Of a stretch of 64,000 nt of DNA, positions 22,720 to 35,496 are shown one piece after another. Location of the stretch: contig OZ017803.1 of the NCBI GenBank assembly GCA_963969395.1, positions 16,120,001-16,184,000 on the forward strand, read 5' to 3'. The notes under the pieces were generated by a model. The model saw only the letters and a list, made by a program, of their open reading frames with translations, was not told where the DNA came from and did no database searches. The stretch is from Pseudoscleropodium purum (lineage: Eukaryota; Streptophyta; Bryopsida; Hypnales; Brachytheciaceae). The position numbers were made by a program, and so were the translations under genes. The stretch's first letter is position 1; each line of letters begins with the position of its first letter.

Positions 22720-23640
22720 GTAGATATGGGATACAGGATACTAATACTAATACAAGTACATATATGATATACAGATACTAATACGGGATACAAATACTAA
22801 TATAAGTATATATATATGATATACAGATACTAATATGGGATATAAATATTGATACAATATACAAATTGTTGTACGATATACAAATACTATATGATATACG
22901 AATACTGTATGGATGATAGATACTATATGGAATACAAATATTATACTAGATATAGTATAGGGATTTATCCCATATCAAATGCCACCCCCACCTTCGCTTC
23001 AAAATTACAAAGTGGAGGGATGGAATGGGTTCCAATCAAAAATCTAATTAAATTTTAATTAACTTTGTACCCCATGGGATTTAATAATGAAAAATTAGAG
23101 TTTTGTCTTAATGACAATGAGTTCAAAAGAGGCAGAGCTACCTCAACAACATACTCGTAACAGTGTTTTGAAATGCTGCATTGGGTTTGCTTCTAATATG
23201 CAGATTGATCAAGTTGTTGTCCTTCAAGTGGGTTTCTCAAGTAGCCATTGGATTTTGGAAAAGAAGAAGCTAAAGAGACTACAAAATAAACGTAAGTTCA
23301 AAACATTGTGAATGTAGTTATTAGGCACTCAAGGTGTATAGTGACACTTCGTGTCACTATGCACTCCCCCCCTCAATTTTTATTTAAATTTTTTTATTTT
23401 ATCACCCCCACCTATCATTTAGAATTTGATTTAAATTTTTTTATCTCATCCCCCCTCACCTCCACCCCCTCTTGTAATCTTCAGAATCAAAGTTCTTGAC
23501 AAACAATATGGGACAATTGATCCCGTATCCAATACTATATCCGTATTCAATATCCGTATTCAGTACACATATTTAATACTCATATCCAGTACCGTACCCG
23601 TATTCGTATTCAGTATTCAGTATTTGTATTTTATATTTGA
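22720..23640. repeat. Inverted pair of GATAC/GTATC-rich arrays
   Basis: The left array (22720-22970) repeats ATATACAGATACTAATA and GGGATAYAAATA units. The right array (23520-23640) carries complementary GTATTCAATATCCGTATTC-type units and reads like the reverse complement of the left. About 550 bases separate them. Arms are imperfect, so this may be a decayed foldback or two independent expansions of the same microsatellite. Confidence 0.5.
23338..23360. repeat. Perfect short palindrome
   Basis: ATAGTGACAC, a 3-base loop TTC, then GTGTCACTAT: a perfect 10-bp stem directly followed by a C-rich run. It lies between the two GATAC arrays. Confidence 0.6.
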
Positions 23641-24651
23641 ACGGCTCAGATTAAATTTCACAAGATCAACATCTTGTGATTTTTTGAGAAATCAATGTCA
23701 ATTTTGAGGGTAAGCATTTTTTTTCAAAAAAATCAACGGCTCACAAATTTTTTGAGAAAGGAGGGGGGGAACTAATGGGAAATTCGGGTGGCAGGCGAGT
23801 TTCAGTGTATAGTCAAATAGTCTCAAATAAGTTGTAATGTAGACATTTGTTCATTAAATACATACCATAAATGGTATAAATTGAACTCCTGAGTGTTATT
23901 TAAGAGTTTGAAATAAGGCTAAAAAGCCAAACACCAAGCCCATGCAACTCTCCATCATCTCGTTCAAGGATATTTAAGCAAGAAATTTCAACAAATTGAA
24001 TTAATAATTTTAGAACTAGATATGAATGAAAAACTTTTTATTTATTTTTCAGAAATGAAGTCATATGTCTACTACAAAGCATAAAATTTTTCAAATTTTT
24101 AGGAAAAAATTTGAAATTATTATGAATTTTTTAAGAAAAAAAATGAAGAAAATTCATATGATATACAAAATATATTGTAAAAATGTGAAATTTTCACCAC
24201 AAATGTATATTTTAGTTTATAACACCATGGTATAGATCAAATGTACCATGTTATTCTGAAATTAGGAAACTAGCAAACCTTGGTTGTAGGCCCAAAGTTC
24301 ATATTGCTATAAAACATAAAAATTTATAAATTTTTGCAAAATTTCCACTTGGAGTAGAAACTACATCTGATAATCTTTATTTCATTTGTTGAACTCAAAT
24401 TCAAGAAATATCATTTTTATGGCTCACATTCACATCAAGAGAAAATAGTAAGAAATGGTCAAAATACATTACAAAGGAGATCCCCACATTAAACATCTTA
24501 TTCTTCATAAAAAGTCAATAATACCATAATGAGGGAATTTACAATACTATTCACTAAAAAAGTATTCCAGCAAACAAATTGGATGAAAAAGCGATTTTTT
24601 CCATGCAACCCTCTTATATGAATTCATCCAAACGGACACTTTATATATAAT
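23641..24651. other. AT-rich spacer
   Basis: No supported gene. A G-rich run near 23760 mirrors the C-rich runs near 23367 and 23450, so the block 23335-23820 may be one decayed element. Confidence 0.4.
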
Positions 24652-24939
24652 GTGGCTATGCAGGTGCTGCCGACTGCTCCTTTGGGTCTCCGAGATTCCC
24701 TTGCCAGCCAGGTTCACTGCACCGCTCGTGCACATTCCTTTTCTGGGGACCACGTGTCCAGCACCCACAATTTCCATCTCCCATTGGCATCTCCCCGTAG
24801 CGCATTCTCCCTGGCTCCCCAACTCTCCTCTAAGCGCGAGTTTTTGGATCCACATCGTGTGTGCAGGAAACCTTTGCAAACTCACCAACTGATTTACACT
24901 TGCAGGTCTTTCATTTCCCTCAAAGAATCCTCTCTACGA
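24652..24939 (+). other. Possible upstream exon or coding relic with transit-peptide-like sequence
   Basis: A GC-richer open frame starts MAMQVLPTAPLGLRD and continues Ser/Arg-rich, acid-poor (SQVHCTARAHSFSG), resembling a chloroplast transit peptide. It reaches a strong donor CTACGA|GTGAGT at 24939/24940 after 96 codons. The next good acceptor (TTGCAG ending 25322) would lead into the AAE3 leader, but in the wrong frame for a fusion. It may be the AAE3 5' UTR exon with a chance ORF, or a relic of another gene. Confidence 0.3.
24751..24758 (+). promoter_or_regulatory. ABRE-like CACGTGTC upstream of AAE3
   Basis: CACGTGTC sits 586 bases before the AAE3 start codon, in the GC-rich leader/promoter stretch. 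Motif-level evidence only. Confidence 0.3.
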
Positions 24940-25336
24940 GTGAGTATGAGTCTGTCAAATTCGTTACTGGCGATTACAAGAAGTAGTAGCAACAGCCTCT
25001 GCTTTTGATCCTGTTTTCGATTCATTAGTTTAATATATAATGATCATTTCGTTGCAGAAAACATTGTTTAAACACCACGTCAATTGAGTCACCTAACAGA
25101 AGTCTGTAAGGGTGGGATTTAGGGTATACACTATCTGTGTGGTCGACTGGGGTTTGTGAGACTCTGACATAATTGGAACAAGTATCGGTGTTTGGGGAGA
25201 TTCTGTTGTTGGGTTTGGGATCTATGATTGGGTTTGGGGGTTTGGGGTGGATCGTTTTTTTTTAGGGTTTGCGTGAGGTTTTCGATCTGTTGAGGATGTT
25301 GAATTGAGGATGTTGAGTTGCAGGGGCAGGTCAAGA

Positions 25337-28300
25337 ATGGGTCTCCTGACGTTAATTGAGTTGCTGGAGAATTCGGCAGCGGAGCATGGACCGCTGCCGG
25401 CTCTCATTTCTTCCGGAGGGGCACAGTTGACTCATAAGGAGCTTCATGAGGCGATTGAGAAGACTGCTGCTCAGCTCCGTCGTATTGGTGCGAAGTCCGG
25501 GAATCTCGTGTCGCTTGCCTTTCCGAATACTCTTGAGGTACGCCGATCGCTCTGAAATCTGGAACGCAGGGATTATGATTTGTCTCAAAATTATTAGAAG
25601 CTGTGTCAGAGTGCAAGACTTGTGCTCTGAAGACCAGGCCAGACATGTCGAGTAACTGATTGTCTGTGCAGTTATTGTAAAACTGTTTTAGATTTATTTC
25701 GTATTCTTGAATTCGAAATCAATTGCGTTTGTAATTAGACCAAGTTCTGTGAACTGGTAGTCAAGTCTCCAGACGCCAACTGGAGAATCAAACCAAAAAC
25801 ATATTAAGGGCCATTTTACATTATAGGGCCCAATAGTCAATTGTCCTGATTCTAAACCACTGAGTAGGAGTGTTTGATCCTTAAATTGGGCCATCAATCA
25901 AACCCAACAATCAGACCCAAAGGCTATATATAGAAAGTTAGCCCTATTTTCTTTTACATCACATAGTCATTTATGTGGTGATGTTTTAGTGCCAATAAAT
26001 TGGACCCTAGTGCTAAAATTGGGTGGCCATGTATTTGAATTTGGCCCTATGTTTGTAAATTGGGTCAACTTGGAATTGGACCTGGGTCCTAATATAAAGT
26101 TACCCTAGGGTCTTGCAAACAGATCCGTTGTCTCCCTTGCTTTTATAAGTACAATTTACCCACGATTGCCCGTCTGATTTGAGAGTTTGTGGCCCTGGCG
26201 TGAAGGAGATGATTTGGGTAAAGCAATTTCAAGTTTCTACGAGGGGAACAGAATACTGGACTCAGAATTCTGCCAGTCTCTAAATAGAACGTAAGAAAAC
26301 AGTTTTGCAGTTGAAGTAGAGCAATCGATAACAATATATCTGACTACCCTTATACGTGAGACCTTACAGGGACTCTCAGAGTTTGTGAATATAGTCACTC
26401 ATTTCCAAATTTGCCTCCACAGCCTTGTGAGGTTTCAAACCGTAGAATCATGCCTGAAAAATACTAGCCTTCTCATAGAGATTTCAGTCCTTGTGTCTCT
26501 ATCCGCCTCCATTCTTAGAGCACAAGTTTTTGGATTTTGACAGTAGGGAGTGCTAGACCCCTTGCGATTTCTTCTCTGCAATTTGCAGATTCGTTACAAT
26601 ATTTGGCGTAACATGGTTCGTTTTCCTTCAAAGTAGCAGCTCCCTTTTAAAGTTTTGGAATGTGTTTCTGAAACTACCTTCCTTCTTAGAGCACAAGTCT
26701 TGAATTTTGATATCCCCTGGTAGACTCTGTCAAAGCTCAGGATATTTGCTTCAAAATTTGAGGGTTTGTTACCAAATTTATCATGATGCGATTCTTCTTT
26801 CTCCAAAGCATTAGCCCCGTCGTAGAGTTTTGTTATTGCGATTTGGAAGTACCCTCTTCTTTGGGTCAGCTCTGACACCTCGTAGTTTGTTCTCAAAGTA
26901 GCAATATTGGTGGAATTGGCCTAATCAGGTCACAAATTTTGCTGCATTTCTTGGGACGAGCTCTTATGTACTTTCATGAGGAACATGTGCAGTTCGTGGT
27001 TGTCTTTATCGCTGTAGCAAGAGTACGAGCCATCGCTGCTCCCCTGAATGCTGCCTACACAGAAGACGAGTTCAAGTTCTTCCTGGAAGATGCCGACTCA
27101 ACTCTTCTGCTCGTTCCTGGCGCTGGAGGAAACAAAGCAGCTGAAGCGGCTGCCACCACTCTCAAGTTGCCCATTGCAGGAGTTCACTGGGAAAAGGGCA
27201 GCTCCGGCAGTGGCGAAATCGGCCTCACGCCCAAGGCACAACTTGAGCTAGGCCCTGAACCTCAGGTGACAAAATGCCAGACTGCCCCTTGTCACATGCT
27301 CTTTTGACTAGTGGAAAATCCGTTCCCCAGATATGTTCTAGAAATTCTACCCAGTTATATCCTTCCTATTGGAAATGCCATTTAAAGCCCTTTTGGTAGA
27401 TTTTCTAGGGCACATGTGAGGGTTAGGTTGCTCTATTATGTACATCCCAAAATCGTCTGACTCAAAAGCCTGACCTTAAAGCGTAAACAATAGGTTCACT
27501 TATCAAGTGGCGGTATAGATTTTCTGTCTATAAAACTTTAAACTTTCATTACTTTTTTTCTTAACTTTTGCATTCAGTATCGAAATGACGCATTCTTTGG
27601 TGCGTTGAACCCTTTCTCCGATTGCCGACGAGAGTATGTAGAGGGTTCACCATAGCTGTTGCCAGCAGCAAAAGTGGCGATGTCGGGTGTCCCTACGGTA
27701 GTGTTTTGAAGGTGCATTTTTGCATCGGTTTTCTGCCCATTTTAACTGTGTTTCTGTTTCTGTAGGACGGAGCCGGCCCGAAACCAGAGGAGGGAGACGA
27801 AGCGCTCTTCCTGCACACATCCGGCACCACCAGCCGCCCCAAGGGCGTCCCCCTCACACAGAAGAACCTGGCTTCGTCTATCAAGAACATCATTGCCACA
27901 TACGAGCTCACCCCGTCCGACCGAACCCTGATTGTGATGCCCTTGTTCCACGTCCACGGGTTGATGGCCGCTCTGCTTTCCACGCTCGTCTCAGGAGGGG
28001 CAGCCGTTCTCCCCGCGGCCGGCCGGTTCTCGGCCTCCCATTTCTGGGCTGACATCCGAGACAACAAAGTCACCTGGTACACCGCCGTACCCACCATCCA
28101 CCAGATCCTACTCAAAGTGCATAAGAGCAAGCCTGAGAGCTACCCCCACCTGCGATTCATCAGAAGCTGCAGCTCAAGCTTGGCTCCTCCGGTGTTAGAA
28201 GACCTGGAGAGCTCGTTCCATGCGCCTGTGCTGGAAGCGTATGCCATGACGGAAGCCAGTCACCAGATGACATCCAATCCTCTGCCCCAGCATGGTGAGC

Positions 28301-29427
28301 ACAAGCCTGGAAGCGTAGGCAAAGCCACTGGGATTGAGCTTGCTATTTTGGATGATGATGGTGCCATTCTGAAACCGGATGAGATTGGAGAGATCTGCAT
28401 CAAAGGGCCTAATGTTACTTCGGGGTATAGAAACAATCCTGATGCTAATAAGGCTGCTTTTGCGTTTAACTGGTTCCACACTGGTGACCGGGGTAAACTG
28501 GACGCGGAGGGGTACCTCAGCTTGACTGGTCGAATTAAGGAACTGATTAACCGTGGAGGTGAGTATCTAGAAACCTCAGTATCGTGTTCTACTTTTAATT
28601 TATAAGGTTGTGTGATTCGTCTCTAGGGGTGTTGCAGGTCGCGTTATCAGCCACGCGACTCTGGTGGTTCTTTTTAAAATGTGGTCCTGTGTGATTTCGA
28701 GTCCTAGTATTTCATCTCAATGCTCTAGGCTTGTTGTAGAACATTCAAATTGCATTGCACAAATTGCCTCTAATCTCATAGCACAACTCTTGAACTTTGG
28801 CAGCCCCTAGTATGCAGTAGTTATTGTTGTAAAAGTTGGAACAACAATTTACTTAGCTTGAGACTCATCTTATTTATTTCTAAATTTTAGACGAAAGGAG
28901 AATTTTATGTGATTTGGGCTTCCAATTTTGATAGATCTTCAAATGCTTACTTTTACTATCTCGATGCATGAGATGAACTATTGAGTTTGTATTTTCAGGA
29001 GAGAAAATTTCACCTCTGGAAATCGATGCTGTCCTGCTTTCCCACCCAGCAGTCTCTGAAGCAGTTGCCTTCGCTGCTCCTGACGAGCATTTCGGTGAAG
29101 AGGTATTTTTCTCTCTCCCAAGTCCCGAATGAACCTCTCCAGGACGGATTCTTTTTTTTGCAATTATTTCACTGGTTTGTCGATGGATCAACTCTTGGGA
29201 GTACCTAAAGTATGACAAATGTGTGCCTGCTTTAGGTCAACGCTGGCATTGTATTGAACAAAGGAGAAAAAGCCACTGAGAAAGATATAGTGGAGCATTG
29301 CAAGAAGAACTTGGCAGCGTTCAAGATCCCCAAACGGATTTTCTTTGCTGACGAATTGCCGCGCACAGCGACAGGAAAGATTCAGAGGCGGATAGTTGCC
29401 GAACACTTTCTCAAGACGGCAGCGTAG
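25337..29427 (+). CDS. Oxalate-CoA ligase-type acyl-activating enzyme (AAE3), five exons, 520 aa
   Basis: Exons 25337-25537, 26993-27265, 27766-28558, 28999-29102 and 29236-29427, all GT-AG and all frames joining. The 520-residue product matches plant AAE3 end to end (the Arabidopsis enzyme is about 514 aa). AAE3 activates oxalate with ATP and CoA to oxalyl-CoA, the first step of cytosolic oxalate breakdown. Visible motifs: FPNTLE (62-67), APLNAAYT (84-90), the AMP-binding P-loop LHTSGTTSRPKGV (174-186), PLFHVHGL, YTAVPTIHQ, AYAMTEASH, WFHTGDRG, GRIKELINRGGEKISP and the C-terminal catalytic-lysine motif GKIQRR (K505). There is no SKL-type peroxisomal tail. An in-frame upstream ATG exists, but 25337 fits the family N-terminus. 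A probable leader intron ends at 25322. The large first intron (1455 bp) holds no gene. All active-site motifs are intact. Confidence 0.92.
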
Positions 29428-29500
29428 AGAAAACTCGGTTGTCTGGAGTTCAAATCTCTTGAAATGGTAGTGAGACCTTGCCTTGTGATGGGGCAATAAA
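29428..29500 (+). terminator. AAE3 3' UTR with AATAAA signal
   Basis: AATAAA at 29495-29500 lies 68 bases after the stop codon. A second AATAAA-like site lies near 29637. Confidence 0.5.
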
Positions 29501-32229
29501 GAGAATCCTCCTTTGGTATATAGCTCCATGTGAACCTGCCATGACAATGCTTCCTTCTTCAGATTTGATTACTATGGGACATTCGCAAAAGTTGGAAATA
29601 CACCCCATGGAGTCATCTTTGATGAACCCAGAATATCAATAAAAAAAAGCTTTTGGAACTCTGTACGGGTTTAGGTTGAGAATTGAGTGGGTTGGGGATC
29701 TAGAAATAGTACTTATCAACCTATGTAACAATTTATGTAACTTGACGCCTGCAGATTCTCCCCTTGCTTCTATCCTCGAGAGTGTATGGTCACTTTGGGA
29801 ACACCTGTTTTTTGAGTACTTTGGAAATTCATGGTTTATTCATACAGGGTTCAAAAAATGCATGAGAAGAGAATTCAAAATACTACTTTGACTTCCAACA
29901 GGAGATCCTAAAGAAAATTAGGCACTTTAGTAATAGGAACTCTACTCAATTACTTATTTGGATGCAATTTGGTATTATCACTTTACAATATTGGTTGTCT
30001 ATTGTAATATTCACCCAATCACAATAGTATTTGTCTATGTTGATTATTCCTAACAAAGCATGTGACACTAATTTACCTATGTCAAAACTATTTTGAACTA
30101 ATGAAGTTGAAGCTTGCTTATACCAATGTTCAAGAAAATAAAATTTTGGGGTGAAACTAATGTTTTGATTGAAGTAGTTTCAAGACTCACTAATAGGACA
30201 AATTCACCTAAGTCAATGTAGTGAATGTTGAGCATTCAACTCTTATTAAAGGACAATTTTCATTCTTGGGCATGCCAATCCAAAGAATCTTGTATGAAAT
30301 TTTAGGACATGAAAATGACTAATTGAGTAGGTCAACAACTAAATAAATGAGAGTCGTCAACGTAATAAAGCAAGGAAGAAAAGGGGATTTTTGCTCATGT
30401 ACTATTCATTGCTACTCTTCTGATCTAGGCAATATATTGTCTTTAGACTTCACATGATTTAGCTAAAGAAGGGGAGTTTTTACTCATGAATTACTCACTA
30501 CTATTCTTTCAATATGGCCATTACCTTGTAAATTCAACAATCTCCATTGTACAATCAAGAAATTATAAATGTGTTGCACCAATGCAACACATGTGACATG
30601 TATGCAGATACAAACACAAGCCCATCCAATCAAGAAATCAATGACTATTGAGTTGACAATTTTGATTATTCCAAATTTCCAACTCAAGAAATGTCTAAAG
30701 GATTGGAAAGGTCTTTTAACCCTTAAACAACAAATTGGTGACTGTGGAAATCATCCCTTTGGATATTGTGGGAATTATTGGCTTAAAAAAATGCAAAAGC
30801 AGTCATTGGAAGTCAAACTCCCCTTTTTGCAAAAAATTTTGAAAATGAATAGTTGTACTTCTACGTAGAAGGATTTTGTGTCATTCTTCGTACACAAACG
30901 TTCATGGCGTCGTTTATGGGTTCAGGGTTACAACCGTGGACTGTCTTGACTTAGCAGTTAACATGACCACTTGACCATGATCTATATATTCCAATTTTAA
31001 TATGGTCAGGTTCATTAACTCAATTCCGAGAATCTGACACTCACAACAGTATGCTAGCTTGAGCAGCAGAATACCTGACATATCAGACAGACTAATAACT
31101 AATGTTCCTGGGCTACATAGTAACAGTGTTGTTGGTCAGAGCTCAGATGATGGTCAGCGCAGGTTATTATCATTATTATAAGTTAGTATAATTTATTATC
31201 GTTGGTATAAGTACTGTACTGATCGGCGGCTCGACACTTAAGAAAATAAAGATAAAATCAAAACGCAAGTGAAGAGAATTTGAAACAGAATCTTGCCTTA
31301 AGAACTGAAAATTATGAAGAGTTGCGCAGTGTAGAAGCAAAGCTTCAACTGGCTGATGTTCGGTTATCCTGCGATCGTCTCCGGGCACTTGATTGCTTGG
31401 TCTGGACTATGGGAAAACCTACGTCATCTATGCCCTGAATATTCCGTTGACTCTGTTTAGTAATAAAACTTCACAATTAAAAATTGATTAAGAGCACGTC
31501 TTCCAGATTCCCGATTGTCTCTGCTGGAACATCTTTTTGACTCTTCTCTTTGAATTCGGAAAGTGCTTTCAAGTATGGAGAGGATTACGTCTTAGTCGAA
31601 GGCAATTTCAGAAATATCCCTGCACAACATTTGTGGAAATTGTAGGCCCTAAACAGAATTATGTGATGGCCTAATGCTTCTCCAGCTTCCCCATCAGTGA
31701 GACACAGGTTAGCTCATTGGCGTATAATGATCTTGAATTCACCACTTCTTTGTTACGTCCACAGCATTCAATTGCAGTTCTGACTTCTTTAAGTTGAGGT
31801 GCGATCTTCAATCTCTCTCTTCCTCTGGGTATGTGCAATTTTATGAATGCACCAGTTAGTGGCGTAAATAGCTTAAGCTGTGTTAGTCTTTGAAGCAATA
31901 ATTTGAAGTAAAGGATATGTATGAGGAGAGAGTTTCACTTCGTACCTTCTGGATTTTTAGGCAAAGTTCTAGTGAAGGCAGAGGACCTTCATATTAGTAG
32001 AGCCTCCTGTAAGATGGTTTTCAGATAACAGTCTTCTTGAATCTCACCTGAAAATTAACCACTGGCTTCTTGTGTATCCTCAGGGCGTCCTGCATGGAAT
32101 AGTTCAGCGAAAAAATAAATAGATGAAAGTGTATACGTACGCTGCATAAGGAAGGACGACGTTGAAGATTCCCACGGGCTTATAAGAAATCCCTTTTGCT
32201 ACAGTAGTTTACATACTAAGGCAGCAGAG
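29501..32229. other. Spacer between AAE3 and the LysM receptor gene
   Basis: No ORF shows family motifs or coding-like composition. The last few hundred bases probably hold the LysM receptor promoter. Confidence 0.5.
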
Positions 32230-34584
32230 ATGGAGATGTCCGGGTGGAAGATGAGTTGTAGACCAGAGGTTTCAAAATGGCTGTGTACTTGCGCTGTGCT
32301 TCTCATGGTTCAGCATATGGTCATTCAAACAGCGGTTGCTCAGCAAGAATACAACAATGTCAGCGGGTACGACTGCCAGCGCGGTGAGGCTGCCGCCTGC
32401 GATGTGTACGTGATGTATAGGAGTGGGAGCAAAGAGACAGTCAAAAGCGTGGCAACCCTTTTCAATGTAAGTGCTAGAGCTGTGGCGAACGTCGAACAAT
32501 CTTGAATGGGGGGAAGCTCTTTACATTCCTCTGCGATGCCAGTGCACAAATGGCACATATCAAACGCTGGTGAAGTACACAATCCTCCCGGGCGACACGT
32601 TTCGGGTAGTCGCGAATTTCACCTTCCATGGTTTGAGCACTTGGCAGGCTATCCAAGCCGCAAATCCGACTACGGAGCCTACACAACTTGCGATCGGACA
32701 AAAGATAGATGTCCCTCTGCGATGCGCGTGCCCTTCATCCCAACAACAGAAGGCCGGGACTCAGTATCTGCTCTCTTACTCGATCTTCCCGACTGAAACC
32801 CTGTCAGCCATTAGCAGCTACTTCAGCGTTTCAATTCCTGACTTGATTTCCGCAAATCGCTTGTCTGGTTCGACACAAGTTTTGGAAGCGTTCTCAACAT
32901 TGTTGGTCCCTTTTTCCAAGCTCACTCCCTTAAACTCCATCACTTTCATCGTTCCCCAACCCACATCCGGCATTGCACCGTCGCTGGCTGAGGGCGACGG
33001 TCCTTCATATTCTCCCGGCGTGACAAACGTGGAGAGTACTCACAAGAACCGAAGCAACACACTATTGTATGCAGGCGTTGCAGTCGGCGCCCTCGGATGG
33101 ATTCTGGCAGCAATTTTTGCAGCTATTCTGACGACCACCAAAGCTTCTCGTCACCGAGAAAAAGGAAGTGAAAGTCAACGGATCCTCAGATTGCATCCAA
33201 GTATGACCTCTGGTCGGAGCGACTTTCTTGATGGTGTGTCAAGCATCGCGGACAGTGAAAAACCTGTCATTTTCACGTACGAGGAGTTGCGCACAGCCAC
33301 AAACGACTTCAGTCCTGATCACCGACTCCAAGGCTCCGTGTTCAGTGGCAAGTTGAACGGAGAAATTGTGGCAATCAAAAAGATGAAAGGAAACATGGCG
33401 CATGAAATCAAGATTCTCTCTCAAATACATCATCAGAATGTGGTAATTTAATTCGACATTCATACCTTTCTGTAGCTTAGAAAATGCATGGGAGAAATTC
33501 CTTCCCGGTTCCGCTTGCCTCTGGCCCGGTTCCAGGAAAACGGGCGATTCTCATTCTCCAGGCTCAAAATCAATAACAACTTGAAAGGTTTTCAATCTTT
33601 GTATATGTATCTAGTATTTAAGAACCGATTACAGGTATTTAAAAAAAGAGCCAAGAAAACGCAGTGTAAGGCAATCAATTGTGCAAGTGTTGGGTAAGGC
33701 ACTTGCACAATTGTGAGAATGAGAATTTTCCGCTTCCCAACAACTTTGAGTCAAATATTTTTAACTCCCCGACCTGTGTGCACATTCAGGTAAGGTTAAT
33801 CGGCGTCTGCGTGAGGGACTACGAGCACCTGTGCTTGGTATTCGAGTTCGCCGACAACGGATCACTCAGCGACTGTTTACACAGCCAAGTGGCACATCCA
33901 TCGTCCACCTACTCAAGGACCACCGGCTTTTTACCTTGGACGACACGAATACAATTCGCCTTAGACATAGCATCAGGCCTGGAATACATCCACAACTACA
34001 CCAACCCTAGCTTCGTGCACAAAGACGTGAAGACTAGCAACATCCTCCTGGACGCGGACTGGCATGCCAAGGTGGCCAACTTCGGAATGGCGAAATCCGC
34101 GACCATCTGCCCCTCCGGTCCCATGCTCACCACCAACATCGTCGGCACGCAAGGCTACATGGCGCCCGAGTATCTCGAGCACGGATTGGTGACAACCAAA
34201 GCGGACGTGTACTCCTTCGGAGTGGTGCTGCTTGAGCTTCTCACGGGCGAAGAGGCCATACTTCGAAAGTCTAAGCACTTCACAGGATGCCAGACATTAA
34301 CAAGCGCTGTCAGTACGATCTTCAAGGATAAAGAATTGGAGCACAATCAGAAGCGCGAGCTCCAGACCTGGATGGACCCGCGCCTCCAAGAAGCATACCC
34401 TCGCGACGCAGCTTTCGATGTGGCGCTCTTGGACAATGCTTGCGTTGCCATGGATCTCAGCTTGCAGCCGTCCATGAAAGAAATCACGTTCTCGCTTTCC
34501 AACGTCCTGGCAGCAACCATGGAGTGGGAGGCCAGCACCGTTCCGAAGCATCGCATGCCAGGCTTTAACTCCGCAGCTCGGTGA
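32230..34584 (+). CDS. LYR-type LysM receptor-like pseudokinase, two exons, frameshifted in the ectodomain
   Basis: Exon 1 is 32230-33442 and exon 2 is 33790-34584, joined HHQNV|VRLIGVC (GT-AG). It encodes a signal peptide, an ectodomain with C-x-C pairs (CQC, CAC) and LysM repeats, a transmembrane helix from about 33063 (LLYAGVAVGALGWILAAIF), then a kinase domain. LysM receptors bind chitin or lipo-chitooligosaccharides at the plasma membrane. Kinase features match the LYR (LYK4/5, NFR5) branch: a degenerate Gly loop (GSVFSG), VAIKK lysine present, HKDVKTSNILLD for HRD, NFG for DFG (metal-binding Asp lost), and APEYL kept. It is therefore probably catalytically dead and acts through a LYK partner (family knowledge). 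Between 32478 and 32500 the frame slips by one base, most simply an extra G at 32491. Without it the product would be about 668 aa. It is a pseudogene, or there is an assembly indel. Confidence 0.85.
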
Positions 34585-34897
34585 CAGAGTTCGTCTTTCT
34601 TCAAGAAGCCAGAACTTCTTCGACGAGCTCCTGCAAATCTTACACTCAAGGAATTATACTAGTCTTTTAGCGAACCTCGTACAATTTCTTCCACCTCGTA
34701 TTCTCAGAACCTATCAAATACAGAGTCGCAGAATGCAACATGCGCTTTGTTGTCGTAAATGTCGATCGTGTCAGCTTTGTTTTTGGAGATTTGGTCTCTC
34801 ACCTCCATTTATATCATGCATTGCAATCAACACTTCCTGCCTCAAATTGTTCTCGCTCGTATGCAACAATTGTTTTCAAAAGGATGCTAGATATTCG
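34585..34897. other. 3' flank of the LysM receptor gene
   Basis: Probable 3' UTR and short spacer with no separate gene. Confidence 0.4.
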
Positions 34898-35003
34898 CAA
34901 GCGCTGTCGTTACGAGCACAATCAGCAGCGCGAGCTCCAAGAAGCGTACCGTACCCTGGCAGATTTTGATGTGGCGCTCTTGACCAAGATCTGCGTGGCA
35001 ACC
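34898..35003 (+). pseudogene. Relic copy of the LysM receptor kinase C-terminus
   Basis: The bases AGCACAATCAGCAGCGCGAG, CTCCAAGAAGCGTACC and GATGTGGCGCTCTTGACC match, in order, the parent gene at about 34338-34442 (AGCACAATCAGAAGCGCGAG, CTCCAAGAAGCATACC, GATGTGGCGCTCTTGGAC). A block of the parent (the TWMDPR region) is missing. It lies about 310 bases after the parent stop, so a local tandem duplication has since decayed. Confidence 0.75.
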
Positions 35004-35496
35004 ATAAACATCTTTCGGCTTCCAGTAGTGCAAAACACTCATAGAGAATTTTAGTTCTTTTTAAACGCTTCTTTTTCATGCAGGGGATTCTTGAAAGACA
35101 TGAACTTCAATTCAAAGTGACAAGGAATGTGACAATGTGAAATGAAAAACACATTTAACAAGGAAATTGTATATAATTTTAATAATCCTTTTTATGTTCA
35201 AAAGGAAAATGAAACATTCACTTGAAGCAAAGGTGCTCTACAACAAGAATTCCTTCAAAGAAACCAATGACACTATAATTTGAAGCACCATAATCTACTA
35301 AACATCTCTATAAGAAAGGTGTAGCTTTAACAAATGCTTTAAACTCTCCATGGTTTATATGCTTGAGTATACTCATATACACTAACCCAACATAAAGATG
35401 CTTTGAATCCCCCTCCACTAATTCAATTTTTTCCTTTGGTTGCAAGTACTTAGGCAATGTAACCTTCCTAACAACACCCATTTTGAATCTTTGTCC
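35004..35496. other. Spacer
   Basis: AT-rich. A short open frame on the minus strand (35308-35499) has no recognisable domain and runs into the MITE boundary. Confidence 0.5.

Noticed and set aside
24652..29427. A fusion of the transit-peptide-like ORF to AAE3
   Set aside because: The donor at 24939 and acceptor at 25322 give the wrong frame and an immediate stop; plant AAE3 is a cytosolic enzyme without a transit peptide.
32467..32541. A GTAAGT...CAG mini-intron that might bypass the LysM frameshift
   Set aside because: It would delete conserved LysM ectodomain residues (NNLEWGEALYIPL); this part of LYR genes is normally uninterrupted.
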